Of a DNA stretch of 64,000 nucleotides, positions 34,401 through 60,642 are shown piece after piece. Origin of the DNA: Membranipora membranacea (lineage: Eukaryota; Bryozoa; Gymnolaemata; Cheilostomatida; Membraniporidae); contig OU612071.1 of the NCBI GenBank assembly GCA_914767715.1, forward strand, positions 26,471,681 to 26,535,680. The letters run 5' to 3'. The translations under genes and the position numbers were made by a program. Position 1 is the first letter of the stretch. Every line of letters begins with the position of its first letter. The notes beneath the pieces were generated by a model. It had not been told where the DNA came from. It saw nothing but the letters and a program-made list of their open reading frames with translations, and did not search any database.

Positions 34401-37244
34401 CCCATGATAATCCCAGAATTTTCTGGAAGACTCCAAGTGATTGACTGATAATACAGTGGTTAGCTAGCCTAAGACTTATGATAGTGGATGTGGTCTCGCT
34501 CCATGCATTGTGGCAACTGCTGACCAGCAGTCTATTGTGTGAGATATGATATGATCAGTAGGCTATAAGATATGAGATAACAAGATTATATATCTCGTAC
34601 AATAGACTGCTAACCTGCAGTCTATTGTCTCAGACTCAGAGATAATAAGATTATATATAGATCTGACCTGTTTAGAGCTATGAGATTATGTAGTAAATCT
34701 CTGTCATATATAAACTGATCAGCGTCAATCATCTACAACAAGAGAACAGTCTGCTGTAGAGAATACCAAATCTTGTTATCATAGAGTTTTAATAAGATTT
34801 TGATAATGAGAATAACAATAACACTATTATGTAAAATCGAGCTAATACGTGATCAAATTTCTGCTTAGATTTCTAAGGTTGGTTAAAACCACAAATAATA
34901 AAATACAATAAAAGTGATTTCAGGGTGGGGCCGCCATGTTAAGCAACAGGCTGATCTCAGGTTAGATGATTATATAAGGGTTCATTCAACACTATTGGAC
35001 AAAATCACCATCGCCTCGTAGAAAGATGCTTTTTTAGAAATTTGTGAAAAAAGGATGTTATGAAACCTGGAGCAATGATTGTGAAGATTACCTAGTTTAT
35101 CAGAGATATTTAGATAAGACATTGTGGTAGAGATCCTATTTATTCAACAAAGCACCTCTGAGACAGTTCAATAATTCCCACTAGGCTTCAAATGGCTTCA
35201 ATTCTACACAATTATTTATTATTTTAGCTTCCAGCATGGCAATTTATAAAAATGCCTCCATTCATAAATTATAAAGTGTCAGGTAATTGGAAGACTGTGA
35301 AATGTCATAGCTCACTTATGACATTAACTAGGCAACTATTTCAGAAAGCCAAAGGCAATTTTCATATAACCAGAAATATTTCCAGAACAATCATGAATTA
35401 AGAAAATGATTACACTATCTTTCATCCTAAAATAAGGCAAAAATTCTAGAGCCACCATTTTCTATCAACCCGAATGGTGAGATTAAATGGCGTAAATGAT
35501 GAGAAAATAACTTTAAAATTACTGAAAAAGGGGATTAAAATATTTTCTTAGTATAATTTCTCTAAATAATTATTAACCGGATGAGCAAAACAAGTTTTTG
35601 ATAATAAGTTTTTCCCTTACTACGGGTTATAGTTCAGGTTTGCAGTTAGGATGGACCCACCAAATAGGCCTACCCGTTACTGAGGGACAGGCCGTCAGAG
35701 CCCCGCAGGATTGTGGGAGCTCGAGCTACATACCAGTATATAGTCAGACCAACTTTTCCTGGCCACATCCAGAGCTTCCTGTCTCAGAGCTATCATATTA
35801 TCATATCTGGTCTCACTCCAGAATCCGAGATCCTCGCCAGCCTCATCACCGTATCCTGTCATCACATACAGTATAGCATGACGTCATCATACAATAAAAC
35901 ACATATGCAGTAAATCCTGATATAATCAGCTTAGGCCTAATGTTTGACCTATCCGTCAGGCTAAGTTAGAAACGCAATTGGAGATCATATCCTAAGCCCG
36001 GTTTTTAAATAATTTTTATGTAGGGTTAATTAGGTTCTGAAAAATATTTTGAAATTGGTTACAAAGGGGAGATTTTGACTTCAATTGAACTTTTGTTTAT
36101 TCCAACTGGACATTAACCTTGTCAAATTTTGTTTTTGTCTGTATGTATGTATTTTGCTTCTTTTATAAATAAGAAATGCATTGCCTACAGTGAAGTGATT
36201 GCATATTACAACACTGAGATATAAATGTAATACAAAACATTCAAATGAAAATTGAATATCTAAGTGAGAGCAAACGATATATTATTCCCATAATTTATAT
36301 GTGGACAAGCAAAACATCAAACGCGATGAATATTTTGTTTAATATTGTATGATGAGAAAAAACTGAAAAATGAAGCCAATCAAATATGTCCTATCAATGC
36401 TAACCTAACATAGCGACATAGACCATCAAAAACTAACTCTGATGAACAAAGATCAATGAAACTCAAAAGTTCAGGGTCTAAGTTTATGCTTTGGAACTAC
36501 TAAATTAAGTACCAATGTATATTTATAACTTACGTCCCTCAGGGCCAATAGTGAGGTTGACTCTATGATAGAGAGATTTTACTGCTGCACTCCAGCTTTC
36601 CAGCATTTCAACTGTATTATCCTGATTATGGTCTGTCACCACCCTGATAAATAAATTTACAATCATACAGATAATCAGAATTACTTTGCCAGGTAGACCC
36701 CATATTAATTGTTGATTGATTGGTACTGCTAATTTGGTTGTTCCTGTGGTCAACGAGACTTAGTAGGCATCCATTGCCTGAGCCAGTTGTGTGCTTGTCT
36801 TGTGCGCATGGGAAAACTTTAGGTTCACAAGGTAACTTTTAGCCTAGCAATTAAATATCACACACAGAGATATAATATGCAGATCATACTAACTAATAAG
36901 AATGTGTATGGCTCAGACAAACTTTACTTTAAAAAAATGACATACCAACACTGCAAATGGACCATAATCACCAATTCAAACTCTTCAAGTGCAACTTACA
37001 CTATATGCAAGGGTTGACAGGCATGTTGCTTATAATTTCAAGCTTTTGGAACTCACCATATGGCAATCCTATCCTTGGGATAGTTGAGATTTTCAATTGC
37101 TCCAAGAAACCAAGGTAGATTTGATGCAGCATTTCTAGCTAGGAAAGCTATGGTCACAGTCGGATGAAGGTAAGGTAGATCATCCTCTGAGTAAGCAAGT
37201 ATTACGCTTATAAGCACAAGAAAAAATATGGCTAAGCCCCTCAT
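22391..37244 (-). CDS. COLGALT: Procollagen galactosyltransferase (COLGALT, glycosyltransferase 25 family)
   Basis: Transfers galactose from UDP-Gal to hydroxylysine in collagen within the ER (family knowledge). Seventeen exons, all GT-AG and frame-consistent: 37244-37057, 36643-36534, 35855-35734, 34732-34668, 33715-33646, 33117-33035, 32364-32243, 31774-31652, 29949-29864, 29322-29216, 28351-28219, 27485-27358, 25614-25543, 25029-24901, 23967-23805, 23283-23272, 22480-22391. They give 600 residues, close to the ~620 of vertebrate enzymes. Residues 1-19 are a signal peptide ([19 protein letters not shown]); an ATG 45 bp upstream is in frame but would bury it. The N-terminal GT domain has a DxD-type MIDADQ at 141-146. 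The GT25 domain starts at [13 protein letters not shown] (324-336), with LILEDD at 413-418 and SDTE near 550. The C-terminus ends DPSDL, not the RDEL-like ER-retrieval signal usual in the family. Exon 16 is only 12 nt. Confidence 0.95.
23272..23283 (-). other. COLGALT: 12-nt microexon of COLGALT (TGDT)
   Basis: ACTGGTGATACG is preceded by a good polypyrimidine tract and AG (ttatttctctgacag) and followed by gtaagt. It is phase 0 on both sides and adds four residues between exons 15 and 17. Skipping it would also keep the frame, so it may be alternatively used. Confidence 0.65.
24384..24858. mobile_element. Palindromic element, family M2, two-armed copy
   Basis: The left arm (about 24,384-24,560) and the inverted right arm (about 24,711-24,858) share gggagataa.ata, gaccc.gggttttt, cactttaaa/gaaatagatta, caccattcaatattgtc and ggtaaag.ttt.atatg.acag. 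A single-arm relative lies at about 46,831-46,990. It lies in COLGALT intron 14. No coding capacity. Confidence 0.8.
25760..27205 (-). repeat. 48-bp minisatellite, 30 units, with higher-order structure
   Basis: Thirty 48-bp units in COLGALT intron 12. Because 48 is divisible by three the sense strand stays open for 492 codons, but the frame is an artefact. Two linked variants alternate: one with ttttga plus ataatc (K...I type) and one with ttctga plus ataacc (E...V type). In sense order the pattern KEKEKEKK (8 units, 384 bp) occurs twice in succession, then shortened KEKEKK blocks follow. The last two units, at the low-coordinate edge, are a third type (E...I). Confidence 0.95.
27537..27978. 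mobile_element. Palindromic (foldback) element, family M1, long copy
   Basis: The ends gtgcaccaatcaattcaggttggttatctttgca and tgcaaagatgaccgtcctgaattgattggttgcac are inverted copies. Inner blocks also pair: aggtcaaatgggccagtttg with caaagtggcccattgacct, and gcaaagagactcgtatcacagag with ctctgaggtatgagtctctttac. Almost the entire 440 bp folds on itself. It lies in COLGALT intron 11. Confidence 0.8.
28849..29215 (-). repeat. 30-bp array copying the COLGALT exon 10 splice donor
   Basis: Starting at the exon 10 boundary, the intron reads gtaagtattactctgatacatacatttaaa and repeats 12 times (units 28-31 bp). Every unit keeps GTAAGT, eleven after AAA and one after AAG. The true donor (GGCAA|gtaagtattactct) is the first member of the series. 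Confidence 0.93.
29955..30115. repeat. Degenerate ~19-bp tandem repeat (ttacagtcaaccccaaa)
   Basis: The words attacagtcagcctc, cttacagtcaaccc, gttacagtcaacttcc, gttacaggcaaccct and taaggtcaacctc follow each other just beyond the exon 9 acceptor in COLGALT intron 8. Confidence 0.65.
30815..30970. repeat. Degenerate gggcat-type repeat
   Basis: The words aggcattggg, agggcattat, ttgggcatagagc, ggtgcattgag, ttgggcatggagc, agggcatgg and agggcgtc recur irregularly at 10-40 bp spacing in COLGALT intron 8. Confidence 0.5.
31769..31843 (-). repeat. Tandem duplication of the COLGALT exon 8 acceptor
   Basis: The minus strand reads ...ctacag|GTGTACCTATTTATG... and 32 bp later the true ...ctacag|GTGTACCTATGTTTG.... 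The duplicate includes the acceptor and about 20 nt of exon start (17 of 20 identical). Use of the upstream copy would add 32 nt and shift the frame. Confidence 0.85.
34515..34640. repeat. Small inverted/direct repeats next to COLGALT exon 4
   Basis: The 13-mer cagtctattgt(g/c) appears at about 34,530 and 34,618, and its complement acaatagactgc at about 34,600. They lie in intron 4 within 150 bp of the donor. Confidence 0.5.
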
Positions 37245-37557
37245 GGCTGTGCAATCATGTAAAACATGAGAGTCAATGAAGTTGACCAATTTGATTTCTC
37301 CTTTTTCTCTTGCCAGCTCAAATTGAACCTTGACCCTTTCAATTTTTAGATATTGGAGTATTCACATTTTTATTTGTGTCCGACTAAATTATTGGCTTAT
37401 GATTCAGTAACTGGCCAATTAACTACTATAGACTAAGATTCCAAAGATTACATGTGAGAGTGAAATCAACAAGGGGAAATCCACTGTGGCACATTTTTAT
37501 GTGTTTTCCTCCACAACCTTTAATTTCTTCTTGCTATTAAGCCCATATTAACTTAAG
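37245..37557. promoter_or_regulatory. Bidirectional promoter region between COLGALT and ABCF1
   Basis: The two start codons are 313 bp apart and the genes run in opposite directions, so both promoters must lie in or near this interval unless an unseen 5' UTR exon exists. I see no clear TATA box for either gene. That fits housekeeping-type initiation, which is an inference. Confidence 0.6.
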
Positions 37558-51913
<14,356 letters not shown>

Positions 51914-52792
51914 CTGGACTCGCTAAAAACACACAACATCATATGAGGGGACAACTTTTGTTCTGTCATACGCCATTAGATATGTGAAAAAGAAGTTAGA
52001 TTAAATAATTTGAATCAATCTGATGTGGAGCTTTAGTAACTTTAACATTACACACCACACAAATGAATAACATGCAGACTGTAACTGTGTTATAAACATG
52101 TAAGCTCTCAAATCAGAGACAGTAGCTTTGATCTACAGTCTCTGATTACGCACTGTTGCTCTTCGGCTGCTGATAATTCAAAATCAAAGTCGGAAGTCAG
52201 ATCAAATTTTTTGTTCAATCTAACTTTCTTTATTCATATCTATACATATATACTCATATTATTATTGGATATCAACGTCTATCTCTAGATATATAGGCGC
52301 TATATTATGAGCTCACTAAAATAATATTTAATCCCGCAGTCAAAATATGTCCTGTTATTTTATGACCAAAGATCGTAATGACTTCAAGAGAGATTTATAA
52401 TATCCTGTATATTATACAATACGTGTATATTATACAATACATGTATACGTGTATATGGTATATGAGATTAAAATAATAGATATGCGTGTAAGATCTCAAC
52501 TCTTTTTAACTTATCAGCTTATTGATGGGCTGGTGTTTATTAATGCAAAGAAAGGAGTCTAGGGTTATAAGTTTAGTTTTGAGTTGAGCCTTTCTCGATG
52601 ATACTGTTGTCACACAATTATATCTGGATATTGATAGAGTTATGATACATAATTGTAAGTGAATTTCTTTTGTCTCTTCAAATTTAATGGAGAGCAGGCT
52701 CCTAATAAAAAATGACTATAATTATCAAGTTTGATGCAGCCTACCAGCATTAGAAATGTTCTCATACATGAGAGTCCAAATCTATTACTTAC

Positions 52793-52956
52793 CCTCTGGA
52801 TGTGACTGAGTGCAGCAGTGATAATATGGCTGTTGTTCCGTTCATCTACTGTTTCAGTTCACAGAGAGGATGTCAGACTGTCGCTAGTGTGCATCAACGG
52901 TTCCGATGACTATGATAAATTGTTCAGCTTAACCAGTTCTGACTCTGTTTTATATA
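52793..52956 (-). promoter_or_regulatory. TATA box and possible first exon of an antisense transcript
   Basis: The minus strand has TATATAAAA (52956-52948). An ATG follows at 52845 with a short frame (MNGTTAILSLLHSVTSR) that ends at a strong donor, GAGG|gtaagt (52793). The phase fits the Ly6-like exon's acceptor at 46125. It may be the Ly6-like gene's first exon or an unrelated gene. Evidence is indirect. Confidence 0.4.
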
Positions 52957-53878
52957 CGATTGGGATCTAGTTGTCAATTCACATTTGCGGGTCTCAAATA
53001 TCTGTGAGTATGGGTAACACAATCTATCCCTGCAGGTGGTTAGTGAGCCCTAGGTATATCATCTGATCTAATCCGATACTTGCACATATTGACTAGCATA
53101 TCATTTACACTGAGCCTCACATCAAAAAATCCAACTAATGTCTGTCCATGATGAGTAGTTGGCTTTCCATGATGAGTAGGGGGATAACTTCCCAACACTA
53201 AGTCTACTAAAGAGGTGCACAGTTTTAAAACTGCGACCGCCCAGCAACATATCTTACGTCTACTGAAGCTGGATAGATATGTCTTGATTAGATCTCCCAA
53301 TATGTAATTTACCGGCGCTTTGAGGTGTTGTTTGGATTAACATTACTTTACCTCGTGTTTTGCATTACCTTGTGCTTTGGTATACCAAATATAGATCAAA
53401 TCAAATAAATTAAATTCCAGAAAGGTTTTTATTCGCAGCTGGCTTAACAATCCTGTACCAGTTGCTAGGAGACCCTAGTTTGTTAAGCAGCATCTATATC
53501 ACAATATTGTGTGAAAAGAAAAGAGGATGGCCCCTTCACAGCGATCCTGCTTATAAATTCTTGAAGATGTGTGCTCACACCACTTTTCAACACTATCTAT
53601 ACCACCAACTATACCTATCAACTATAAATCACAATGAACAGGTTGAAGGCTTGTTCACAATGTCTCAGGTAGCCTTGGGATGGTATCTGGTATGCTGATC
53701 CCAAATGGTACCAGAAAGAGTATTTATTTTGTTCTTATTGCAAAACTGATCCCAGGAAAGCAATTAGGTTTTGTCTGGGGTAGAGTTGAGATAATAATGA
53801 TATGTGTTCGTATTTTCTAGGATCGAACCAGATCATCCCAGTGGTTTATTCACATAGTACATAGATGTATAATGAGTC

Positions 53879-53931
53879 TGGTTCAGTAACGCAAAAGTTT
53901 GTAAGCATCAAACTTTCCTGTTACTGAACCA
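53879..53931. repeat. Hairpin: 22-bp arms, 9-bp loop
   Basis: tggttcagtaacgcaaaagttt (53879-53900) and aaactttcctgttactgaacca (53910-53931) are inverted copies with 19 of 22 pairs matching. Confidence 0.85.
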
Positions 53932-55835
53932 AACTAATTCTTATTGCTAGGATTGTGTTGTATTGGTGTTCACATTGTCTGGGATGGCTCTCTGGGTTGG
54001 CTGCCTTTGATAATGTGAACCAGGCTTTAGGTGTGATTGGGGCTTATATGGACCTTTCTCAGGATACTTCTACTGTAATATGTTAACAGATCAGCTTGAG
54101 TGAAGAGTAAACATTGTATTGGTGACACGTTGTCACACATTGAGTCGACAAGGAGTTGTGTTTATTTTTGGTCAAATATGTTTCCTTGTTACAACTTGTT
54201 ATAATGTAAAGTTCAAGGCCCAAGGCCAGAGGCTCAAGGCCAGTATAATCTATACAAATGATTTCAATGGACATACAATACAGCGCCCTTCCCACTTCCT
54301 TGATGAGCTGTGTGATATACCAGCAATTGTCACCTTCGGTTCGCCTTGATTACAAAATGATCAAAACGTAAAAATCAGTTTGCAAGTCAAGGAGATTGGC
54401 CAACGTGTGGTTTTTATCATTAGTTTTACTACGCGGCTTTTTTGTTTTTATACCCCCAAAACAAAAAAATATATACATAAGCCCTGCAACCAACATGTTA
54501 CGCATAGATTGTGCGACATCATTTTCATAAATTCGGATTTACCACATAAAAACAACATATGACATCTAACACAAATATAGTTGTTAGTTTTACCAAGGAG
54601 TAGTCTTTGGTTTGGCTTTATGATTCTTCATGTGATTCCCTGTTCGTTTGGCATGCTTGTAAAACTACTACTTATTTAAGATTAGCAAGTAGCGACACTC
54701 ATGCTGGAGTGAAGTAGATTTAATTGAATTAAGTATTGTGATAACACGCCAAAAAGACTGATAGAATCAATTTGGACAACTCTTAATTTGATCCGAACTC
54801 GCATCTATTGCAATTTATTTTCGAGTTGTCCCCTCTTGTCAAATGGATCAACCCAGCCCAACAATCAACCCCCGGCAGCCTGCCCAAGCTGAAGTGCACT
54901 TTTTTTTGTTTTTTTTGTGGTAAAATCTGATTTCAATGGAGAAACAAGCGCTGTCGATACGATCACCATAGAGAGAAAAACAATTTTGAAGTAATCCTAA
55001 TTGGCCTGAGAACAGCTGCAGCAGTGGCGCATGTCTTTGATCAATTTTATGAAACAGCAGCTGAGGAGGGGTACACTTTCTAAGGATCGGCGGTCTAACC
55101 AAGTGACCCACATCACATTTCCTGCTGCGGAAACCGTATGAAAGCCCACATACATATAGATACCACCTCAAAGTTGTGATCAGATGATGGAGTTGCTCTC
55201 GTGGTGTCCCTTTGCTCAAATTTCCAGGGGTACTGTGCCAAAATTGTTTTTCTTCCTGGATGGTGTTGAGATGTTGCCATCATTTATTGGGTTGCTCAGC
55301 TTAAACAACTATGTAACACTATCTAAGACTATCAAATCCCGTGTCAATCTCAGGTCAAACTGTTTTCGAGCATGCTGTGCACGGAAACTGAAAAGTATTC
55401 TTCTTTAGCCAGTAGTTATATATTTTATGTTTTATCTATATTTTTTCCTCTTTTTACGCCAACCAAGCTAGTAATTGAAAATTTTTAATTTTCACAACAT
55501 TTTTTATCGCTCACGCATAACAACATATTACTCAGTAATGAGTCAGTAATAAAACAATCAATCAATCAACACAGTCTTACGGCATTATCTCCCCTTTTAA
55601 CATTTCCATCATAACTTTGCTATGCCCAGTGCTACCTTTTCACTTCTAATTCATCGAGCACAGTTACACCATCAATTTAATGTATGACCAATACCAATCT
55701 CCCTATCATATTTAATCGTGCTGCTTACATAGCAACTGAGAATCCTTAATGGGGCATCTTTGCCTTCACGCTATAAGGTACCGGAAATGAGGGCTCAAAA
55801 TTAGCAGTTTACAATAGTTTTTATACACTAGGTCT

Positions 55836-55885
55836 TTTCTTCTCGGCCTATTCTTCTCGGCCTATTGGCTAAAATCAAAGTGTCA
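55836..55885 (+). pseudogene. U2 snRNA-like 5' fragment
   Basis: cttctcggcctattggctaaaatcaaagtgt closely resembles the conserved 5' end of U2 snRNA (cttctcggccttttggctaagatcaagtgt). A partial duplicate (cttctcggcctatt) directly precedes it. The similarity stops after about 31 nt, so the Sm site and later stem-loops are absent. It is a fragment or a U2-derived SINE head, not a working gene. Confidence 0.65.
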
Positions 55886-58223
55886 CTGCCAATGGCCGAT
55901 TAGTGCCAGTTCACTTATGATTAGGAGGTCCTCTATGGCCTCACCTCTGGGATGAATTCTAGTTTGAATGTATCACATTCTCAGTATGAGGATTAGGGCA
56001 CCTTGCATCCCTCTTTAGGGGCAGCCCAATCTTCTGTTTCTTAGCAAACAGCACTAGGTCTTTTCTAACAGCTCTATCTCTAGCTATCTCCCCTTGAGAC
56101 TGAGGTTTGTGTGGGATTGTGACCCTATACCTTTTGGCACTAGAACTAGCTAAAAAAAATTGAGAGGGGGTGTTTTTTGTACTGTAATCATACCTCCTAA
56201 TTTAACATTGGGGTAGCTGCTATATTTTCACCTCAGATCTGTAAATTGCATTGCCCATAATAACATACAAGAACTAGTTGTAACTTATGATCATGACATT
56301 TATTGAAATCGATGCAGTTAACATTAATCACCAGTACTCGAAGTATATCAACAACATGTACCAATTATTGATCATGTATCTAGTCATTTAAGTATTAATT
56401 TCGAGTTTCTACTTAGAGAAAAAGATTGCCTGTGTTGCAATCATTTTGATTGGATAAACTAATGATATCCACTTTATTAAGAGCTAGCTCAAGGCACAAG
56501 ACCCTTCAAACTTGAAATAACTTTTGACTCTCCTTCATTTGTCCATCCGCTGTTTTGTTTGATTCATCTTAGCAATGCTACATGTCCACAGGGGTTGCCA
56601 GAACCTATGCTGTTTTATTGTGCAGAAGAAACCAGACACCTATATTTCGCTCTATAAATCAAGGGCAGGACAAAAAGCGTCTGTATTAAAGCATAAATTA
56701 AAACCTTCTTGATCAGTGATTCAGATTACGTACTCAGAGCACAGGACTTCGAGAACTTTCCCATGCATGCTCTTACCCATTTCACCAACATCATTAACAC
56801 AATCTGAAAATGAAAAAAAAGGTAGCATAAGTTTATTTAGTGATAATCAACTGGAGCTGGTTGACCTTTCCGATGCTCATAACTTCATAGAACGCAGTGT
56901 AGTAATGAATTGGTACCTCTCTTGGGACGATTTGGTAGTTAATACATACCCAATATGGTTGATGTCGATTAGACTATTGGAGTCAATATCAGTAGACCAC
57001 AAAGCAGTAGTAATCTACAGCCATTATTTTAAATGATGAAGTTATAAAGTAATCGCGGTATTAGCTCGAACAGCACCCATACGAATGAAATTATTCTCCT
57101 TTGTGGCTGACCAGTTATCTATCAGACCAGGGATAGTTCATCTTTGGTCTTTGAGATGCTGGGTAAATTCTAGTTCAAGTGTTCAAACTGTGCCAGGATT
57201 GCTGGTAGGAACATTTCATTGAGTGGTTGAAAATAAAATGCCACTACCAGCATACCCGGCTCAGATTGACCACTTAAACTCAAAAATCTATTATGTTATG
57301 TAACAATGAGTTGTAATTATGATGCATATACCTCTTCAAGCACCTTAAATGATCCTTTCAACTGTTCACGATGACAAAAGTACTGACTGTCGTTTTGATA
57401 TATAACATCATCGCTGTTGTGACCATAGCTCACTGCTGACAGTAGTAAGTGCTCTGACTTTGTTCACAGGATCTTATCTGTAAGACCTACATGTGAATTT
57501 TGAGAATATACAGATTTAATTATGATGTTGTAAGAAGAATATGGTTCCCATTTCTTTACGGTTATGAATATCAAACTACAATGATAGTTTCATATTTATC
57601 ACCGTACAAAAATGGGAAATATCAATCCTCTTACAACCTGCATCAGCCTGATAGTTTACACTTGTAAGTCACTTTGTCGCTCTTTTAAACTCTATCTCAT
57701 TTTGTAGACATGTTTTTCAAAAGTTAAATACCTTCTTTCTACAAAACAAAATTTTCATCTGGAGATAATAACAGGACCTTATTTACCAGTTTGTTTGAAT
57801 TGCTTTAGTTAATATTTCTCCGAAAGCAATTATTGATGAATAATCTTTGAAGACAACACATTGTGTTTCAGTGGTAGTGATCCATGATTTTCAAACCCTA
57901 CATTCAGAGCAAGGAACTGTTTTTTGGCAAATCAGGGTCTGTGGGTCATATGTTCCAAACTCCCTGATTGGATGATAAGTCGTCTGGAAGTTGTCTGTTT
58001 CTATCTGAAGGTAACATAACTCCTCAAATCTTATGACTTACATGTGACTCCTTGACTCAGAAGAACTTCTGTGGTTGATAAATCAATCTTGTGCTATCCT
58101 AGTTCCAGTTCCACGAGGATAAATCAAGTGTGTAATTCCAAGCGTTATTAAATGATCGAATGTACAGTTTCTCCAAAAATATAAAAGTCTAAGATAATGG
58201 ACGTTAGGGATATGCAATAAGAG

Positions 58224-58540
58224 CATGGGTAGGCAACCTTTTTTCTGAGAAAAGGCCAAATTTTACACAGGCTCAACACAAAATGGCACAACATTTTGTA
58301 AACAAACTAAAACAGATTTAATGATTAAAAGCTGTGGTATGTAACAAGGAACTTCAGCTCGACAGACATACTAATTTAAGAAATTTTGTGAAGTTTTGTT
58401 GTGCGATGTTTGATTTAGCTGGGTACAAGATATACCCCCATTGTGCGTGTGCATGAAAAAGGGCAGGGAGGGTATGGGAGGGGTGCTGTAGCGCCCTTCC
58501 GCAATGGGAAAATTCTTTGCGGCTGCTTGTAAAACTAGAC
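58224..58540. mobile_element. Possible worn hAT-type MITE
   Basis: The start catgggtaggcaacctttttt resembles hAT terminal sequences. The patch gggcagggagggtatgggaggggtgctgtagcgcccttccgc resembles the interior of the MITE at 16,845-17,258. No matching right terminus is found. Confidence 0.3.
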
Positions 58541-60561
58541 GCAATCTTGAACATTTCAGCCATAAACCAGGAGCATTTGTAACATGAAAACGTGTTGATA
58601 CTCATCTGCATTTCTTGTTCAAAATGACAGATTTGCTTAAAAACAATAATAACTACGATATTATTATGAAACATTTTTATTCAAATATCCAAAGGGCACT
58701 GTTCTGGGTTATTTTGAAAATATAGCACTTAAAAAAGGAGTTGGCACCAGTGCATATATAGCATAGAATGAGCTACACTACATCTTGCGATTATACCATA
58801 TCCTAATTCTGCTAGCTTCTGGATTATAGGATTAGGTCTTTTGCAGACAACATGTTGAATTGATGACAAGACAGCAATTAGGTTAATATCTAATTGGAAT
58901 GACAACAAAGCAACTCAAAATGTGTGGCCAGAGGTTAAAATCAATCATCACATGTTGAGTTTCTGCAAGATTTGCTCCAGAGTTGTAGTTTTTTTTTTCA
59001 TTGTTGGAGCCGTGTGTCACCTACCTATTGTTATTGATAGCCTTTTTATGAGATTTTATTGAAACAATTGATTGAGTTATCTTCTTGAGTAATGAAAAAC
59101 TGACCGCAAGACTTTCGCCAAACTATAAGCTCATTCGAATATAATAAAAATCCTATGGTTGCTTGGTCATGTGGAATACTTGAAGTGAAATGTCTTCAAT
59201 AAATGGTTTTAACTTGGTGAATTTGCAGATACATTTATTTTTGAAACTGTGGACCGTTTTACATTTTACACTGAATGCTGCAGTCAATGTATCTTAACTT
59301 TCCATTAGTGTCTACAAACCAAAACATCCCTGACAACAACTGCCTTGACCAATATTTTAAGTGGAGGAAAATTCAAGCTATTAAAATTTGATGGCAATAG
59401 CTGGTAGGTTAGACTAGCCCATCCAAGTTATCTTCCAAGTTATAAGTTTCATTTCAAAAGCATTTTGCTGTTAAAATATTACATTACAGAATAGGTTTTG
59501 CTCCACTCTCAAATTCTCTTTTATACAAAAATTGCTCTTCTAGGAATCATCTACTATGACAAAATTAGGTTTATAACCTGTTTTCTGCCTAAAATTTTTG
59601 TTTTCAATGACGTGGGTTGTACGATGTGCGGAAGCAATAACTTAACTAGCTCATATTCATTATTAAATGAGCAATCGAACTTTGTGGTTGCCTTTTTGAA
59701 AACAAAGTTTATAAGAAACCACTATGGTGACATTGCTAGTGCAATGACATTTTATTTGTTTTGATAACACTCACAACATGACATTGCCCCACATTACTTA
59801 AGAAAGAGGTATTTCTATTAAGAAATAATCAGATATTATTCTCTATCTAACAATAATAATACACCAAAAACAACAGGCTATTGACACTATATTCAACCTT
59901 ATGTACCACTATGTATAACTTGGAAAAATATTGAATATAATATTGATGGCTATTTCCAATAGCCCTTTATGGATACTATGCTTGTAATTTGCTATATGGG
60001 ATAATTGTTACCTATGAAATCCACATAATATGCAATAAAATATAAAAACTGACTTAGCATGTAATTGGTCTATTAGAACACACCAGCAGTTTATATAAGA
60101 GGGGTGGTTCTAATTGCCGTGTCGTTTAAGCCAGAGTTTTGAGGCTTTTTTCTGGCAGGTATCCGTATCCTTGTCATGAAACAAGGATCCTGTTGGGACA
60201 AGTTTTACTCAAAAACTGAATGATTTGAATAAAACATACAGCCAATAAATATTATGACTGACCAAAATTTCGGTGTGGTCTATTTTACAATGCCAGCCAA
60301 TGCAATAGCTAGAGTCTGAAGAAATGCTGAAATCCCCCAGAAGCAACCAAGTTTCATACATAGCATGTTGTTCTCTCTCTCTTAACTATCTTGAGAACCT
60401 GCTATGGTGATTTCCAAATTCTCATCCCAGAAATATACTGAGAGGAATTACAGTCATTGCCTCATGTAATGCAAAATTAAAGCCAGCAATGTTTTCAAAG
60501 GACAGTATCTGCATCATTATTGCAAATAAATGGCCTCAAAAACAACAAATGTAAATCTTTA

Positions 60562-60642
60562 TAATAATAATTATAATAATAATATAATAATAATATAATA
60601 ATAATATAGTAATAATATAATAATAATAATAATAATAATAGT
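60562..60642. repeat. (TAA)n microsatellite
   Basis: Irregular taa/ataata run of about 80 bp followed by gtaatatgaactttattgg. Confidence 0.9.

Noticed and set aside
35598-35913. Plus-strand frames over 35.6-35.9 kb
   Set aside because: Shadows of COLGALT exon 3 on the opposite strand.
54848-55408. Overlapping 123- and 74-codon frames on opposite strands
   Set aside because: Both lack recognisable motifs. A transposon origin was considered, but I could not match any transposase or RT block.
56716-57036. 106-codon frame
   Set aside because: No motif, no flanking exon signals and no neighbouring gene context.
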